Positions 35,605-45,571 of a DNA stretch of 64,000 bases are shown here, piece after piece. The stretch is from Phragmites australis (taxonomy: Eukaryota > Streptophyta > Magnoliopsida > Poales > Poaceae), in the NCBI RefSeq assembly GCF_958298935.1, contig NC_084941.1:14110001-14174000 (forward strand). The letters are read 5' to 3'. Below the pieces are notes generated by a model that was given only the letters and a program-made list of their open reading frames with translations, searched no databases and was not told where the DNA came from. A program made the translations under genes and the position numbers. Numbering within the stretch: position 1 is the stretch's first letter; each line of letters opens with the position of its first letter.

Positions 35605-37728
35605 GGAAAATAAAATACTTCAGGGCTTATGCGCTCATGTGCACAGCCATTAGATACAGTTTTTTGTCTGCACACGAGAGCATGTGCCCTTAAGGGCAAA
35701 AAACTGCATCTTTTTTCCTAGGTTCACAGGCATGCCCCGGTTTTAGCTCATTTCTATACGCTGCAATCATATCTAGCTAGGTGGTATACATGTTCAAATA
35801 CCCAACTTTAGCTCATTACTTTAGGAAGAGTTTCCCAAAATTCAATGAGATGAGGTACATGTAATTTAACATCTCGGAAATTGATTGAGTTTGATCTTTA
35901 AATTTTGAAGAGTTATTGAATATATCTCTCCCCACATTGGCATTTTTTTAAGAAGCTTCTAAAAGCTTCCTCGTTCAGTTGTCACACATTTTGACCATTG
36001 TCACATTTTTACCGGATATATATTTGCCCACAGACATACCAATACTTGTCTAAGAACTTGGGAGCATTTCTTTCTTTCTATTTTATTTTTGCTAATGGCC
36101 AATTGTCTATCAACCTTATTCCTTAAGAGACTATATACCCAGGACCAAATATCGGAGAAGAAAATAACATTTGATTAGGGTAGTCGAGGCATGAATGATT
36201 GTTAGGAGGATTTGGGTGTCGTTTGGACTAGCCATCGGTTGGTTCTAGAGTAGATTCGAGAATAGGTTCTAAGAAAGATATTTATGGACCTTTTACGACT
36301 GGATCAGGAGAGGTCAAATTAATTAACGGCATTTATGTTAGTCACCGAGCAGTAAATTCTGAGTCCAGTTTATATGTTCAAACAATAGCTGTTTGTTAGA
36401 GATGGATGTTGAGTGATCTATGTGTATTCGTAGATCCATTTTAATTCAATTTGATTAACTAACTAGTAACTAGAGTGGATCTACTGATCGCTCAATACCC
36501 ATCTTTACTGTTTATAAACGGTTAGTAAAAGAATTAAGTACGCATATAATATTTTGGGGTATATATATGGGTCATTGGATATATGTTCATGTTGAGATGA
36601 ACATAATAGCCCAACATTTATATCAAAAAACTTTATAATTGGCTTAAAGAAGTCGGGTCACTTTGAAGGTCCCCTTGAACACTTGATCCCCTTGAAATCT
36701 AGGACTAGAGGGTGCAATTTACCACAGGAAGTTCCAAGCTTAAGCAAACAATTGTGCCGCCTCTACATGATGTTGTCATCTTATCCAAAGCCAAGAAAAG
36801 GTCCAAGAAACTTTCTACCAAAAAAATAATAAAAAGCAGTCACAAGATCTAGGAAACGTTCATTTTGTTTAAGAGACTAATTAGGACAATCTTACCTGAT
36901 GTTACGTATGATTATACTGTTGCTTGTTGTGTTAGCTTATTGTATATGTTAGCTTCAGCAACAACAAAAACAACCGTGTCAGCAAACAAGTGGAGGAAAG
37001 CGAAAGATGCATGCACCTAGCCTTTTCAATTATTTTGCCTGAAATTCCTTGTCATTTACCCTTTTTGGCAAAGGAATGACCATTCATGACACTAGAACTA
37101 ATTTTTATTGGTAAACTCGACATAACTGTAAGGAGGCAAGAAGCTTGCTGTAAGCAATCTGTATTGGACTATCGGTCATGTGAAAGGTTATCCAGTATCC
37201 GATATGACGTATACTTATAGGTAACTTCACGAAAAAATATAACTTCATGATAATAGCTGAAAAAATCTCCAGCTGTCTTGGCTTGTGTGACTAATTGTCC
37301 CCATTTGCACTTACATATGCTTTATACTTTTACTAGTTTAATTATATTCCTACTTCCAGTCTGAATTACAGTCCTAGACATAGGCACTCGGAGAATATAA
37401 GTTACAGATTTGTTTTTTGACATATATAGTTTACCCATGCTTATTGTACACCATCTCCCCAACACAGAAAATATGTTGGTGGAAAGTATTTTGCCACACA
37501 AACACAGATAAAAATCTTTTTGTAAACTGAATAAAATCATTTTTTTCTATAACAACATCCATTTGGGACTGAATTAATGGAGTAGCAATAGCAAAAGTTA
37601 ATTAGGCAAAACCTTATATCGGTGATGTTGTAAATATATAAAACGACGAGTAAATAAAATGTGAAATGTAAATCATGAGATCAAAGACACTATTGCTTAA
37701 TAACAAAGCACTAAATGAGATTGGAGAC
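35605..37728. other. non-coding, no gene seen
   Basis: AT-rich sequence. Around 36208 a GGGTGTCGTTTGGACTAGCC run resembles a Tourist-type MITE end, but no partner end was fixed. The ORF at 37322-37540 has no domain. Confidence 0.4.
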
Positions 37729-38110
37729 AGGAATTACACATCACAGTCCAAGTATTCTCTCCGACTGACAACACGCGATTCTCGGCCACTGTCCCGACGT
37801 GTAAGTTGAGGAATAAGACAAATGCCCCGTGCTGCTACAGACGAATAAAAAAACTAATTAATATTAGCAAAAAATAATATATTAGGGCACTGGATTGCAG
37901 ATGCTCACTGACACTCAACTGGGATACACCAAGTGGAGATCTGAAACCGGTGCTGGCCGGGAAAGTGGTGAAACTAGGGGCAGAATCCCGGATTGGCGAT
38001 TTTGTTGGATCTCCAGGTGCTGGAGCTGGACAAAAACAATTCCAGCATGATTCTCTTCTCTCTCTAATTTTTTGCTGCTCTGACACGCCTGGAGTCTAGT
38101 GTGGCCTGAT
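37729..38110 (-). other. two exon-like stretches, possible host gene 3' end
   Basis: On the minus strand, a stretch at about 38097-37895 reads SEQQKIRERRESCWNCFC, then Pro/Ser-rich sequence with SPLGVSQLSVSEHLQSS, followed by a possible GT donor. A second stretch, after a CTGTAG acceptor-like site near 37835, reads GICLIPQLTRRDSGRESR and ends at a stop near 37729 after LDCDV. Both have coding-like composition, unlike the AT-rich surroundings. I cannot name the family, no upstream exon was found, and an in-frame stop lies just upstream of the first stretch. Confidence 0.3.
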
Positions 38111-38334
38111 TGTACCACTCTTTCCTGATCACATCACATTTTGATGCACAGTAGTTCTAGTATGTGCTTTTCTAGCACAAATATAACATGGGGGGTTGTG
38201 TTCTTGTTCATGATAAAATTATGCTAAGGTTGGAAGATGGAATAAAGTTCCCTCATTTTTTTCCCTTCATGTGGAATATGTTTAGCGTTGAAGCTCTAGT
38301 ATAACATTAGTTGTATAGTAGAGTCGGTCACTTA

Positions 38335-38913
38335 GGATGTATTTGGTCGGAAGGCGAGGTTAGATAGAATTAATATGTCCATCCATATTTTGTTAGATAG
38401 GGTGATCCGATTTTTTATGTAGTAGTATGGATAAGATAATTTAATTTCTTGTTTGGTAGTATGCATAGAACGATTTAATTTCATGTTTGGTTAAACTGAT
38501 AGGAATTTGAATGTGGTTAGCCAAAATTTTGTGGGATCCACTCGCATATATTTAGTTTTTTATCAAAATATAATCATGCAAGATATTGTTTTGTTGAATT
38601 AATTGCAATGAATACAACAGTATAATAGGATCACAAATCAGATAAACGGTTTATGAGATAATGTAATTTAAATTATGCTAACAACAAAAAGTATATTTAC
38701 CCTAACCAACCAGAATATGCCACATCAGTAGCGATAAAACTCATATAGAACATGGATGGCTTCGTTCAGCAATTTTTTGCAGATAAGTTCATACAACATT
38801 AAGAAAAATATTCCCTCTAGATGACCATCCTATCCAGTTTACCCTTAACCAAACACATAAACAATTAGATGGACGTATCTTATTTAAAGATATCCCTCTA
38901 ACTAAATACACTT
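38335..38913. mobile_element. Tourist-like MITE
   Basis: Ends GGATGTATTTGGT and ACTAAATACACTT form an imperfect inverted repeat (9 of 13). Similarity continues further in (ATATGTCCATCC against the reverse of GGACGTAT). TTA flanks both sides (38332-38334 and 38914-38916). The 579-bp interior is AT-rich and non-coding; the ORF at 38789-39058 is a by-product. The PIF/Harbinger assignment rests on TTA and the TTTGG-type end. Confidence 0.6.
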
Positions 38914-38916
38914 TTA

Positions 38917-39528
38917 ATTGTCGAATTGTATATGTTGCCAACATAGCAGGTGCAGAATGTTTAGCCCATGTGCTAGATGTAGAAACATGAATGTTAAGTT
39001 CTCGTTTCGAACAAAAGAATTTCACAGAAGTAACGATTTTGTAGAAATTTGAAGACAACCATTAAATTCCCACCAGGATTGGGAAAAATTCCTGCGTTTC
39101 TCCAAACAGCCTTACTGGGGTCATAATTTCTTCGAATTCTTACCTATTAATTTGCATCAGAATTGCTTGGATATTACACACCTCAAGCAATATGAAAATT
39201 GTACATTCTTTTTTCGTAATACCATTGTTTTGATGGATCAACTACATAAAAAATGTACACGAAAAACGGCACAATTAAGTGCAGAAGACCCTACCAAGCT
39301 ACCAACATTTTCGAAGAGGGGGAAATAATTTTTCTGTACACTATTTGCTTGTATTTTGTAAGAAACATTTTGTTTCTTCTTATGATTATTTGGCTCGATT
39401 TCCTCTAAACCTATGTTGAACAAATTAGTCATTACCTTATAGATGACTGATTAGAGAGAGTAGTGACATGACAAGCAAATATTGCTGTTTGCATCAGCAT
39501 GCTATGTCTAATCAATGGCCAGTGTCTA
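38917..39528. other. non-coding, no gene seen
   Basis: AT-rich sequence with no supported feature. The short ORF at 39238-39432 shows no domain. Confidence 0.4.
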
Positions 39529-40025
39529 CATTACTACAGAAAAGATCATTATTGCTCCTCTTTCACTACCAGTTCGAAAAAAATTGACGGTGATATCACT
39601 CCCAGTTCATAAACTAAACCGGTAGATCTAACTGTGAACCTTTACAAACCGGTATATTACTGCTGGTTTTAGCTATGGACCGGTAGTAATATTTTATTGT
39701 TGGTTCATAATACCAACCGGCTATGATAATAACTATCACTGTCAGTCCAAAAGGTCACCAACAAAGTAATAATTAAGGCAATACGAGTCGGCAACGATAA
39801 AACTTATCTCTGCCAGTTTGTATCACTAACCAGTTTCTATTTCGAACTGGCAGTGACAAATTTTCTATAAATAGAGCTTGTCTCCCTCAGCTATGCCCCA
39901 TATCACACTTCGTTTTCAATCTTCAGAAGCCTCTCCCAAGGGGTAGTGACAATAAATGTGGTTCGGTGGTCACTGTCACCACTACGACGTCCTCTACCCC
40001 TTGTGCCTAGCTTCGATGTAGCTAC
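39529..40025. mobile_element. CACTA element left end (CCGGT-type subterminal array)
   Basis: CATTACTACAGAAAAGATCA (probably once CACTACTACAG) starts an array of ACTACCAGTTCG, AACCGGTAG, CTGGCAGTGACAA and variants running to 39865. After it come TATA-like CTATAAATAG (39867) and leader-like sequence, as in other CACTA ends with promoter activity. The right end was not found. A second CACTA-like terminus begins at 40026. Confidence 0.65.
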
Positions 40026-40440
40026 CACTATGTGAAAAAAACTCATAGGTGACGGATCCCGCAGTTTCTTGTCACATATGTTATTGGTGACGGATCATAC
40101 AGTTTCTTGTCACATATGAGCGTCTCTCATGTGCTGAGGTGATAGACATAAGTGACGAGTAACTTCTTCATCCATCACTTATATCCTAACATAAGTGATG
40201 GGTAACTATTGCCACCTAGCTGTTTCCGAGCCCGTAGTCACCTCACCATCTCCTGAGCCAACTCATGGCCTCCCTCGTCCCCCCAAGCCTTCGCTGCCTT
40301 TGAGCCCGTCACCAGCCTCGCCGTCTCCGAGCACATCACTGACATCGTCGTCTCCAAGCCCGTCGCTGTGTACTGAGCTCGTCACGCTGAACTCGTTGTC
40401 TCCCGAGCCGCCAGCTCATCTCCTAAGCCCGTAGCCCCCT
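40026..40440. mobile_element. CACTA-like left end (TGACGG-type array)
   Basis: CACTATGTGAAAAAAACTCA at 40026 is followed by repeats of GTGACGGATC...AGTTTCTTGTCACATATG and AAGTGACGAGTAAC to about 40205. TAC precedes it (40023-40025). A Ser/Pro-rich open frame (40195-40434) follows with a GAGCCCGTCACC...CGTCTCCGAG repeat pattern; it looks repetitive rather than a real gene. The right end was not found. Confidence 0.55.
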
Positions 40441-42089
40441 CAACTCATCTCCCTTTCTCTCCATCTAATCAACTAAACGAGTGACTATGTTTGAGCATTA
40501 AAGATTATGGTAACTAAAGCGAAAACATATTCGCTTCAAGATGATTGTATTTTGACATTCTTTTAGACTTACTATTGTCATTACAAATATAGATTTAGAT
40601 ATTGTCATTCATTCAAGCTAGATTATGATAATAGACATATCTAAACGAGTAGCATAAAATACATTTTCTTCAAAATAATTATGTTTACATCACTGCCTGA
40701 ACTGACAGAATCTGAAACTAGCAAGTATTTAGGGAGTGATATGAGCCGTCCCATAAAAAAAACCACAATTATTATATTTACATTATGAATCCACCTTCGA
40801 ACCTAGGTGCCATACCGCTTTTGACTATCGAATGTGGCTGCCCATAAGTGTTTAATTGCAATTTAGTGAACATGATTCTGACGAGCATGGACTGACAGGA
40901 GTATCCCAGCGTCAATGTTGTATCTGGTTTCAGCAAAACCACAGAACCTTGCGCTGCATTACAGGCCTTATTACTAGTGGACTGACAGGAGTATCCCAGC
41001 GTCAATGTTGTATCTGCGTCAATGTTCGTACGACATATGTGTGCAAACAAGACCCAGGGGTTTATTAATCTGATAGAATCTTGGAGAAATCATGTGTGGG
41101 GTAGGTGATGAAGGATTGAGTTTTGGTTTCGTTGCAATGTCAGATTACAAAGTTGGAACCATTGTTCGCCTCTGCCGTCTTGGTGTTTGGTCAGAGGCCT
41201 ATCAGCCCCACTATATCTGCTTAATCAACTCCCAAGATGGATTGATTCAGGGTATTTGGTGCCTGCGCTTGTAACCGCTGCAACTTGGCGTGTTTAATTT
41301 GTATAAACTTGACCGTCTCATAGATTTTTGTGCTTGATTATACTTGATGCTTGCAGGAAAAGAGATGCAGTTGTTTCTTAGAAACAAAAGGTACCTGCAG
41401 GCTGCAGGTCACATTGCAGCCTAGGAACGTATGTGGTGAGCGCTTCGTCGAAAGCACTTGTCTAGCTATGTGATGGACAAAAGGAGCAGAATATATAGCA
41501 GTTAACTGTCTAATGCACGGACATTAGGGGTAGCAATTGTGTCTATTTACCTGCGTGTCGTTGGCAAATACTCAAATGGGGGCAATCATGGGAGGCATAC
41601 TTTGCCCATGCACGCATGGAAACGGGAGCAATCCTGTACCCTCCACCGGCCTACCCAAGAGGCGAAGGCCACGGGTGCGAGGGTGATCCCTCTACCTCGC
41701 AAGGGATCATCATATATGGTTCTTAACCATCGTCACTGAACCGTCTGTGAAACCGTAATCATGGACAGTTCGGAACAATAACCATTTTTGATATTCTAAC
41801 AACGCATACAATTCTAAGCATAGTTATTATGGTGAAACGGCGAAACGCTGTGACTCACCACTTTCACATCTTTATAGCATTTATGATGCGTGGTGTAGTG
41901 ACAATGTACATACATCATAGTTTAGGATATTGAAAAATGACACTGCAAATATAGCTCAAAAGTTATAATTTAAGATATTAAGAAATTAAAATAGCAATGT
42001 AAATGTAGCACAAAAGATATAAAACTTTCTCATCTCTCAAAGTTTCGAATATCTCATCTCTCAAAAACCATCCAATGCAAACTCATCAA
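40441..42089. other. non-coding region with a 39-bp direct repeat
   Basis: No gene supported. Contains the direct repeat listed at 40888-41016. Around 41715-41810 are AACCGTCTGTGAAACCGTAATC words like those in CACTA subterminal arrays, so another degenerate element end may lie here. Confidence 0.35.
40888..41016. repeat. 39-bp exact direct repeat, 90 bp apart
   Basis: Bases 40888-40926 and 40978-41016 are identical (starts TGGACTGACAGGAGTATCCC). The spacer shows no similarity to them. Confidence 0.9.
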
Positions 42090-42560
42090 GATTGTTAGAT
42101 GCTATCACGTTCTTTGTGTCATCTTCAATAGCATCCATTGTTTGTTCACCAAAATCATCTACATCATTATAATTCAAAATGATGTCTTTTTACTCTTCCT
42201 CATCCTCCTCTTCTGCAACCATTCTTGGTGTATGTCTTGCTCAACGAGTGTAGATCCTAGGAAGGTAACAATCTCGAACCTCACAAGATGTACCAATTGC
42301 TTTATCAACTTGGTCCTATATGAGGTCTTAACCACACGATCCTTCAGTTTGGACTGTTGGGTTAACTCATCCACTTTTCCAATCAAAGTCTTCTATAATC
42401 AAAGGCTCATAGCTTTTTGCCCTTCCTCATGGTGCTTTTAAGAACCTACTAGTCATTTTCCGATTATAAACAATATAAACCAAATCATTCAATCTTTTCT
42501 GTTGTAGCCGGTTCCTCTTCTTACTATAAATCTACAATTGACCATTAAAGTAAGCAAAGT
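42090..42560 (-). pseudogene. hAT-type transposase C-terminal fragment
   Basis: The minus strand reads RNRLQQKRLNDLVYIVYNRKM near 42530-42470, then a charged stretch with PLIIEDFDWKSGWV-like spacing and an acidic tail near 42200. This is the pattern found after the dimerisation domain in plant hAT transposases (KRNRL-KLNDLVYVxYN). Stops and shifts interrupt it. It lies just outside the truncated end of the gypsy element. Confidence 0.55.
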
Positions 42561-42640
42561 TAAGAAAATATATGATTAATTTTTCTAATTGAATTATGAA
42601 ACTTGAGTACACTTGACTAACAAATTCAAAAGTGCTCCAA

Positions 42641-43174
42641 TTAGATTTTCTCCTTGAGCTTAGTCAACTGATTGGCATCCATTCTATATGGCCTCTTGTA
42701 TATAGGAGCCGTTCCATGTACTAACTCAATGACAAACTCAATTTCACAATCAGGTCGCATACCTAGCAAATCCTCCGGGAAGACGTCAGGGAATTTACTA
42801 ACCACTCTGCTATCTTCTATTGCATTGGCTTTGTTAAAACTGGCGTTGACAGCTGACTCCGTTGTGGCTTGGAATTCCACCTTAGTACCATCTGTGTGTG
42901 TCAACTGTATTGACTTTGTGGCACATCTGATGACTCCCTAGTACTTGGTCAACTAGTCTTTTTCCAGAATGATATCAATTCCCTTGGACTCCAGAATGAT
43001 GAGATTGGCAAGAAAGTCTACCCCCCTTATGCATATACATATTTTAGGGCATACATGATTTTTCATTAATGCTCTTGGCAATTTACATGCATTCACAAAC
43101 CGAGATGATATGAAAGAATGCATAGCACCAGAATCAAACAATACTATAGCAGGGTGAGAATTGGCAGAAAACAT
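42641..43174 (-). pseudogene. gypsy protease and RT N-terminal remnant
   Basis: 43174-42953 carries LFDSGAMHSFIS, the aspartic protease active site (D-S-G) typical of plant chromovirus-like elements, and continues with RGVDFLANLIILESKGIDIILE. 42904-42641 carries the RT leader pattern FPDVFPEDLLGM-PDCEIEFVIELV-GTAPIYKRPYRM and stops at the element's broken end, before the RT active site. At least one stop lies between the blocks. Confidence 0.85.
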
Positions 43175-43205
43175 ACCCAGTATACGTCAGGAGCATCCTG
43201 GGCAT

Positions 43206-44326
43206 TCACCACTGCAACATGGTTAACGTGACCATGCATCTCATTCTACCGAGGTTACTACTGCTGATTGTTGCCCTAGGATTGTGCTTGGCCCTGCTGC
43301 TTCTTGGGACACTTGTTGGCAAGGCACCTAAAGTTTTTACAACTGAAACACAGGCCAATGTTGCCTGACCCCTGACGTGTGCGGTTCTGCTGCTAGGGCT
43401 GGTTGTTAGTATTGGGTCGTTGTTGCTATTGTTGCTGCTGTACAGGTGGCTTGTAAGCTCCTGTAACCTGATTCGGCATCTTCTACAGTGGCCTCTGCTG
43501 CTGACTCTGTCCTCCATGGCAGAACATAGGGCCGGTGGCAGGAGGGTTGAAGTGGGGCCGGGTGTTACTACCAGAAGACTGACCCTACAGACTGCGCTTG
43601 CACTCTTCTCCCAGGTTCTGACATTTCTTCTCCTTGATATATGCTATGTCCACCAGTTTCTGGAAACTGGGGTACTCGTTGGCTGAGAGGGCATAATGTA
43701 AACCAACGTTGAGACCCTCCAGAAAGCAATCTTGTTTCTTTTCATCAGTATCCATGTCATTGGGGGCGTAGCGAGAGAGCTGGATGAACTTGGTGAGGTA
43801 TTCCCTTACTGACATGGGTCCTTGCTTCAGACTGAGGAACTCCCTCCTCTTCAGCTTCACTTCACCGGTGGGGACATGGTATGCATGGAAGTTATTCAGG
43901 AACTCTGCCCCAAGTGATTTCCTGGGGATCCTCATGAGCGGCAGTGTAAGCCGTCCACCACTCTTGAGCTGGTCCAATCAAATGATGAGATGCAAAGAGA
44001 ACTTTCTCCCTTCCATTACACTGAGCTATCTGCAGCTTGCCTTCTATGGTGTTTAGCCAGTCATCTGCCTCCATGGGCTTCACTACCTTGGAGAAAGATG
44101 GTGGCTGGGTGCTCAAGAAAGTCTTGAACCTGGACTATGGCTGCTGCGGCGGTGCTTGCTGAGCTTGAGGTTGCTGATTGATAGCCTTAACCAAACCTTG
44201 GAGAATGGTCATCACTTGATTGGCATCCATTAGAGGTGGCGGGGGTGGAAGATTACGCTGGTTGGCAGCGTTGTTATTGGCATTATCGTTGACATTGTTT
44301 GTTGACGTTGTTGTTGATGTTGTCAT
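43206..44326 (-). pseudogene. gypsy gag remnant
   Basis: Starts MTTSTTTSTNN with an Asn/Pro/Gln-rich N-terminus (44326-44138). After an in-frame TAG comes the retrotransposon gag domain: PPSFSKVVKPMEADDWL, LIGPAQEWW, then past a one-base shift at about 43925 FLSLKQGPMSVREYLTKF-QLSRYAPND. A CCHC-type zinc knuckle CFSCKNFRCLANKC near 43345 has Arg at the His position. Gag would coat and package the RNA. This copy is inactive. Confidence 0.87.
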
Positions 44327-44629
44327 TGATGTAGCTGTTCACCATCTATTAGTAGCCAAGGTACGAGTGGGGGAGCATAAGAGAAAAGCAAGGGTGGAAA
44401 AACAAGACAAGAACAGAAAAGAACATATAGAAATAGAAAGAAAGGATTCCCAACTATTATTATAGTTTTAACTGATGCAATGTAGAGGGGATACCCCCAC
44501 ACTACACCAACACTCAAGCAAAGATCCAACTCATAACAAGGTTCACACTACAGACTTAGGCCCGAGCACACACTAGCACAACCGACACAAGACAACTAGA
44601 ATGCACGATACTAAATGATTTATTCAGCT

Positions 44630-45394
44630 AGGACATCCTCCTAGCTCGACTATACTCCTCGCCTAATGTGCCTGAAGGACCTGTTGCATCTGCTAGATGA
44701 AGCTTCTTGCACGGAGGGGAACAGGGTGGTGCAGCCACAGGTCCCGGGGAAGCTCCTCGGGGAGAGGGAGCTGGTCGGGGTCCTCTAGTAGCATCTCCAG
44801 CTCGTGGATCATCTGCTCGTGCTTGGCGTGGCACTAGTGCATATCCTCCAGCTTGTCGAGTGCTCTATCCAGCTCGGTGTATAGGGCAACGGTGAGGCGG
44901 ACCTGCTCTCTCAGATGGAGATCTGGCTCTTTGTTGACGGGCTTGAAGATGACCTCCAGGCTGCCGAACGGGCGCTGTGGGAACTTCCCAAACTGGATGT
45001 AGTGGAGGTCCTGTCTATTCTCCCTGCAAAGAACAGCCAGAGCCTGGTGAGCAGCATCCTCAATCCCTGCCTCGAATGTAGCACTAAGGGTGTCGACAGT
45101 GTGGATTCGGCGAACTCGGCAAAGACCGTCATCGAAGGGCTTCTCGAACATGGTCACCTCCACTGACCAAGAGTAACCACAGCCTCCAAGTGGAACTCTG
45201 ACTCCCCTGAAGAGTGGAGCATCATGGTAGCCAAGTCCCTGGAGCAGGTACTACAGCGTGCAGGCGAAGTAGCCGGCAAGCTGTCAGTCGAAGTAGATCT
45301 CAGCTGGGGGTTGGTGCCTCCAGACTACACCAGCAGGGATCTCCACCTCAGGAACCAACACGCGCTTGCATGGAGTGATCTTCGAGCGAGCCAT
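44630..45394 (-). pseudogene. extra open frame between primer site and gag, function unknown
   Basis: A single minus-strand frame runs from ATG at 45394 (MARSKITPCKRVLVPEVE) to about 44630. It is broken only by nonsense codons: TGA near 45285, TAG near 45252, and TAG at about 44833 after LEDMH, plus one near the end. The longest open piece (45163-44834) has 109 residues and includes SVEVTMFEKPFDDGLCRVRR, FEAGIEDAAHQAL and LTVALYTELDRALDKLEDM. Frame conservation around isolated point stops implies the ancestor encoded a protein of roughly 250 residues. I recall similar sequences as repetitive hypothetical proteins in panicoid grasses, but this needs a search. It does not resemble gag or pol. 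Confidence 0.6.
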
Positions 45395-45550
45395 CTAAAA
45401 TTTTGAAAAAGACAGAAAATTAGCAACAATTTTGTAAAGAGCAATAGACAAGGAGAGGAAAAATTGAAGGGAAAACAAATTTACAAAATTAGTTTGTACA
45501 AACATAGGTCCTTAGCACATCCTTTCTATCTAGGCTGCGTCCTACGGTCA

Positions 45551-45567
45551 ATATAACTCTGATACCA
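45551..45567 (-). other. primer-binding site, Met-tRNA type
   Basis: On the minus strand, four bases after the LTR end, TGGTATCAGAGTTATAT matches the initiator-Met primer site used by many plant gypsy elements. Confidence 0.85.
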
Positions 45568-45571
45568 CTTC

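Noticed and set aside
40195..40434. Ser/Pro-rich 79-codon frame as an extensin-like gene.
   Set aside because: It translates a short GAGCCCGTC/CTCCGAG repeat within a CACTA-like element and has no signal peptide or conserved extension.
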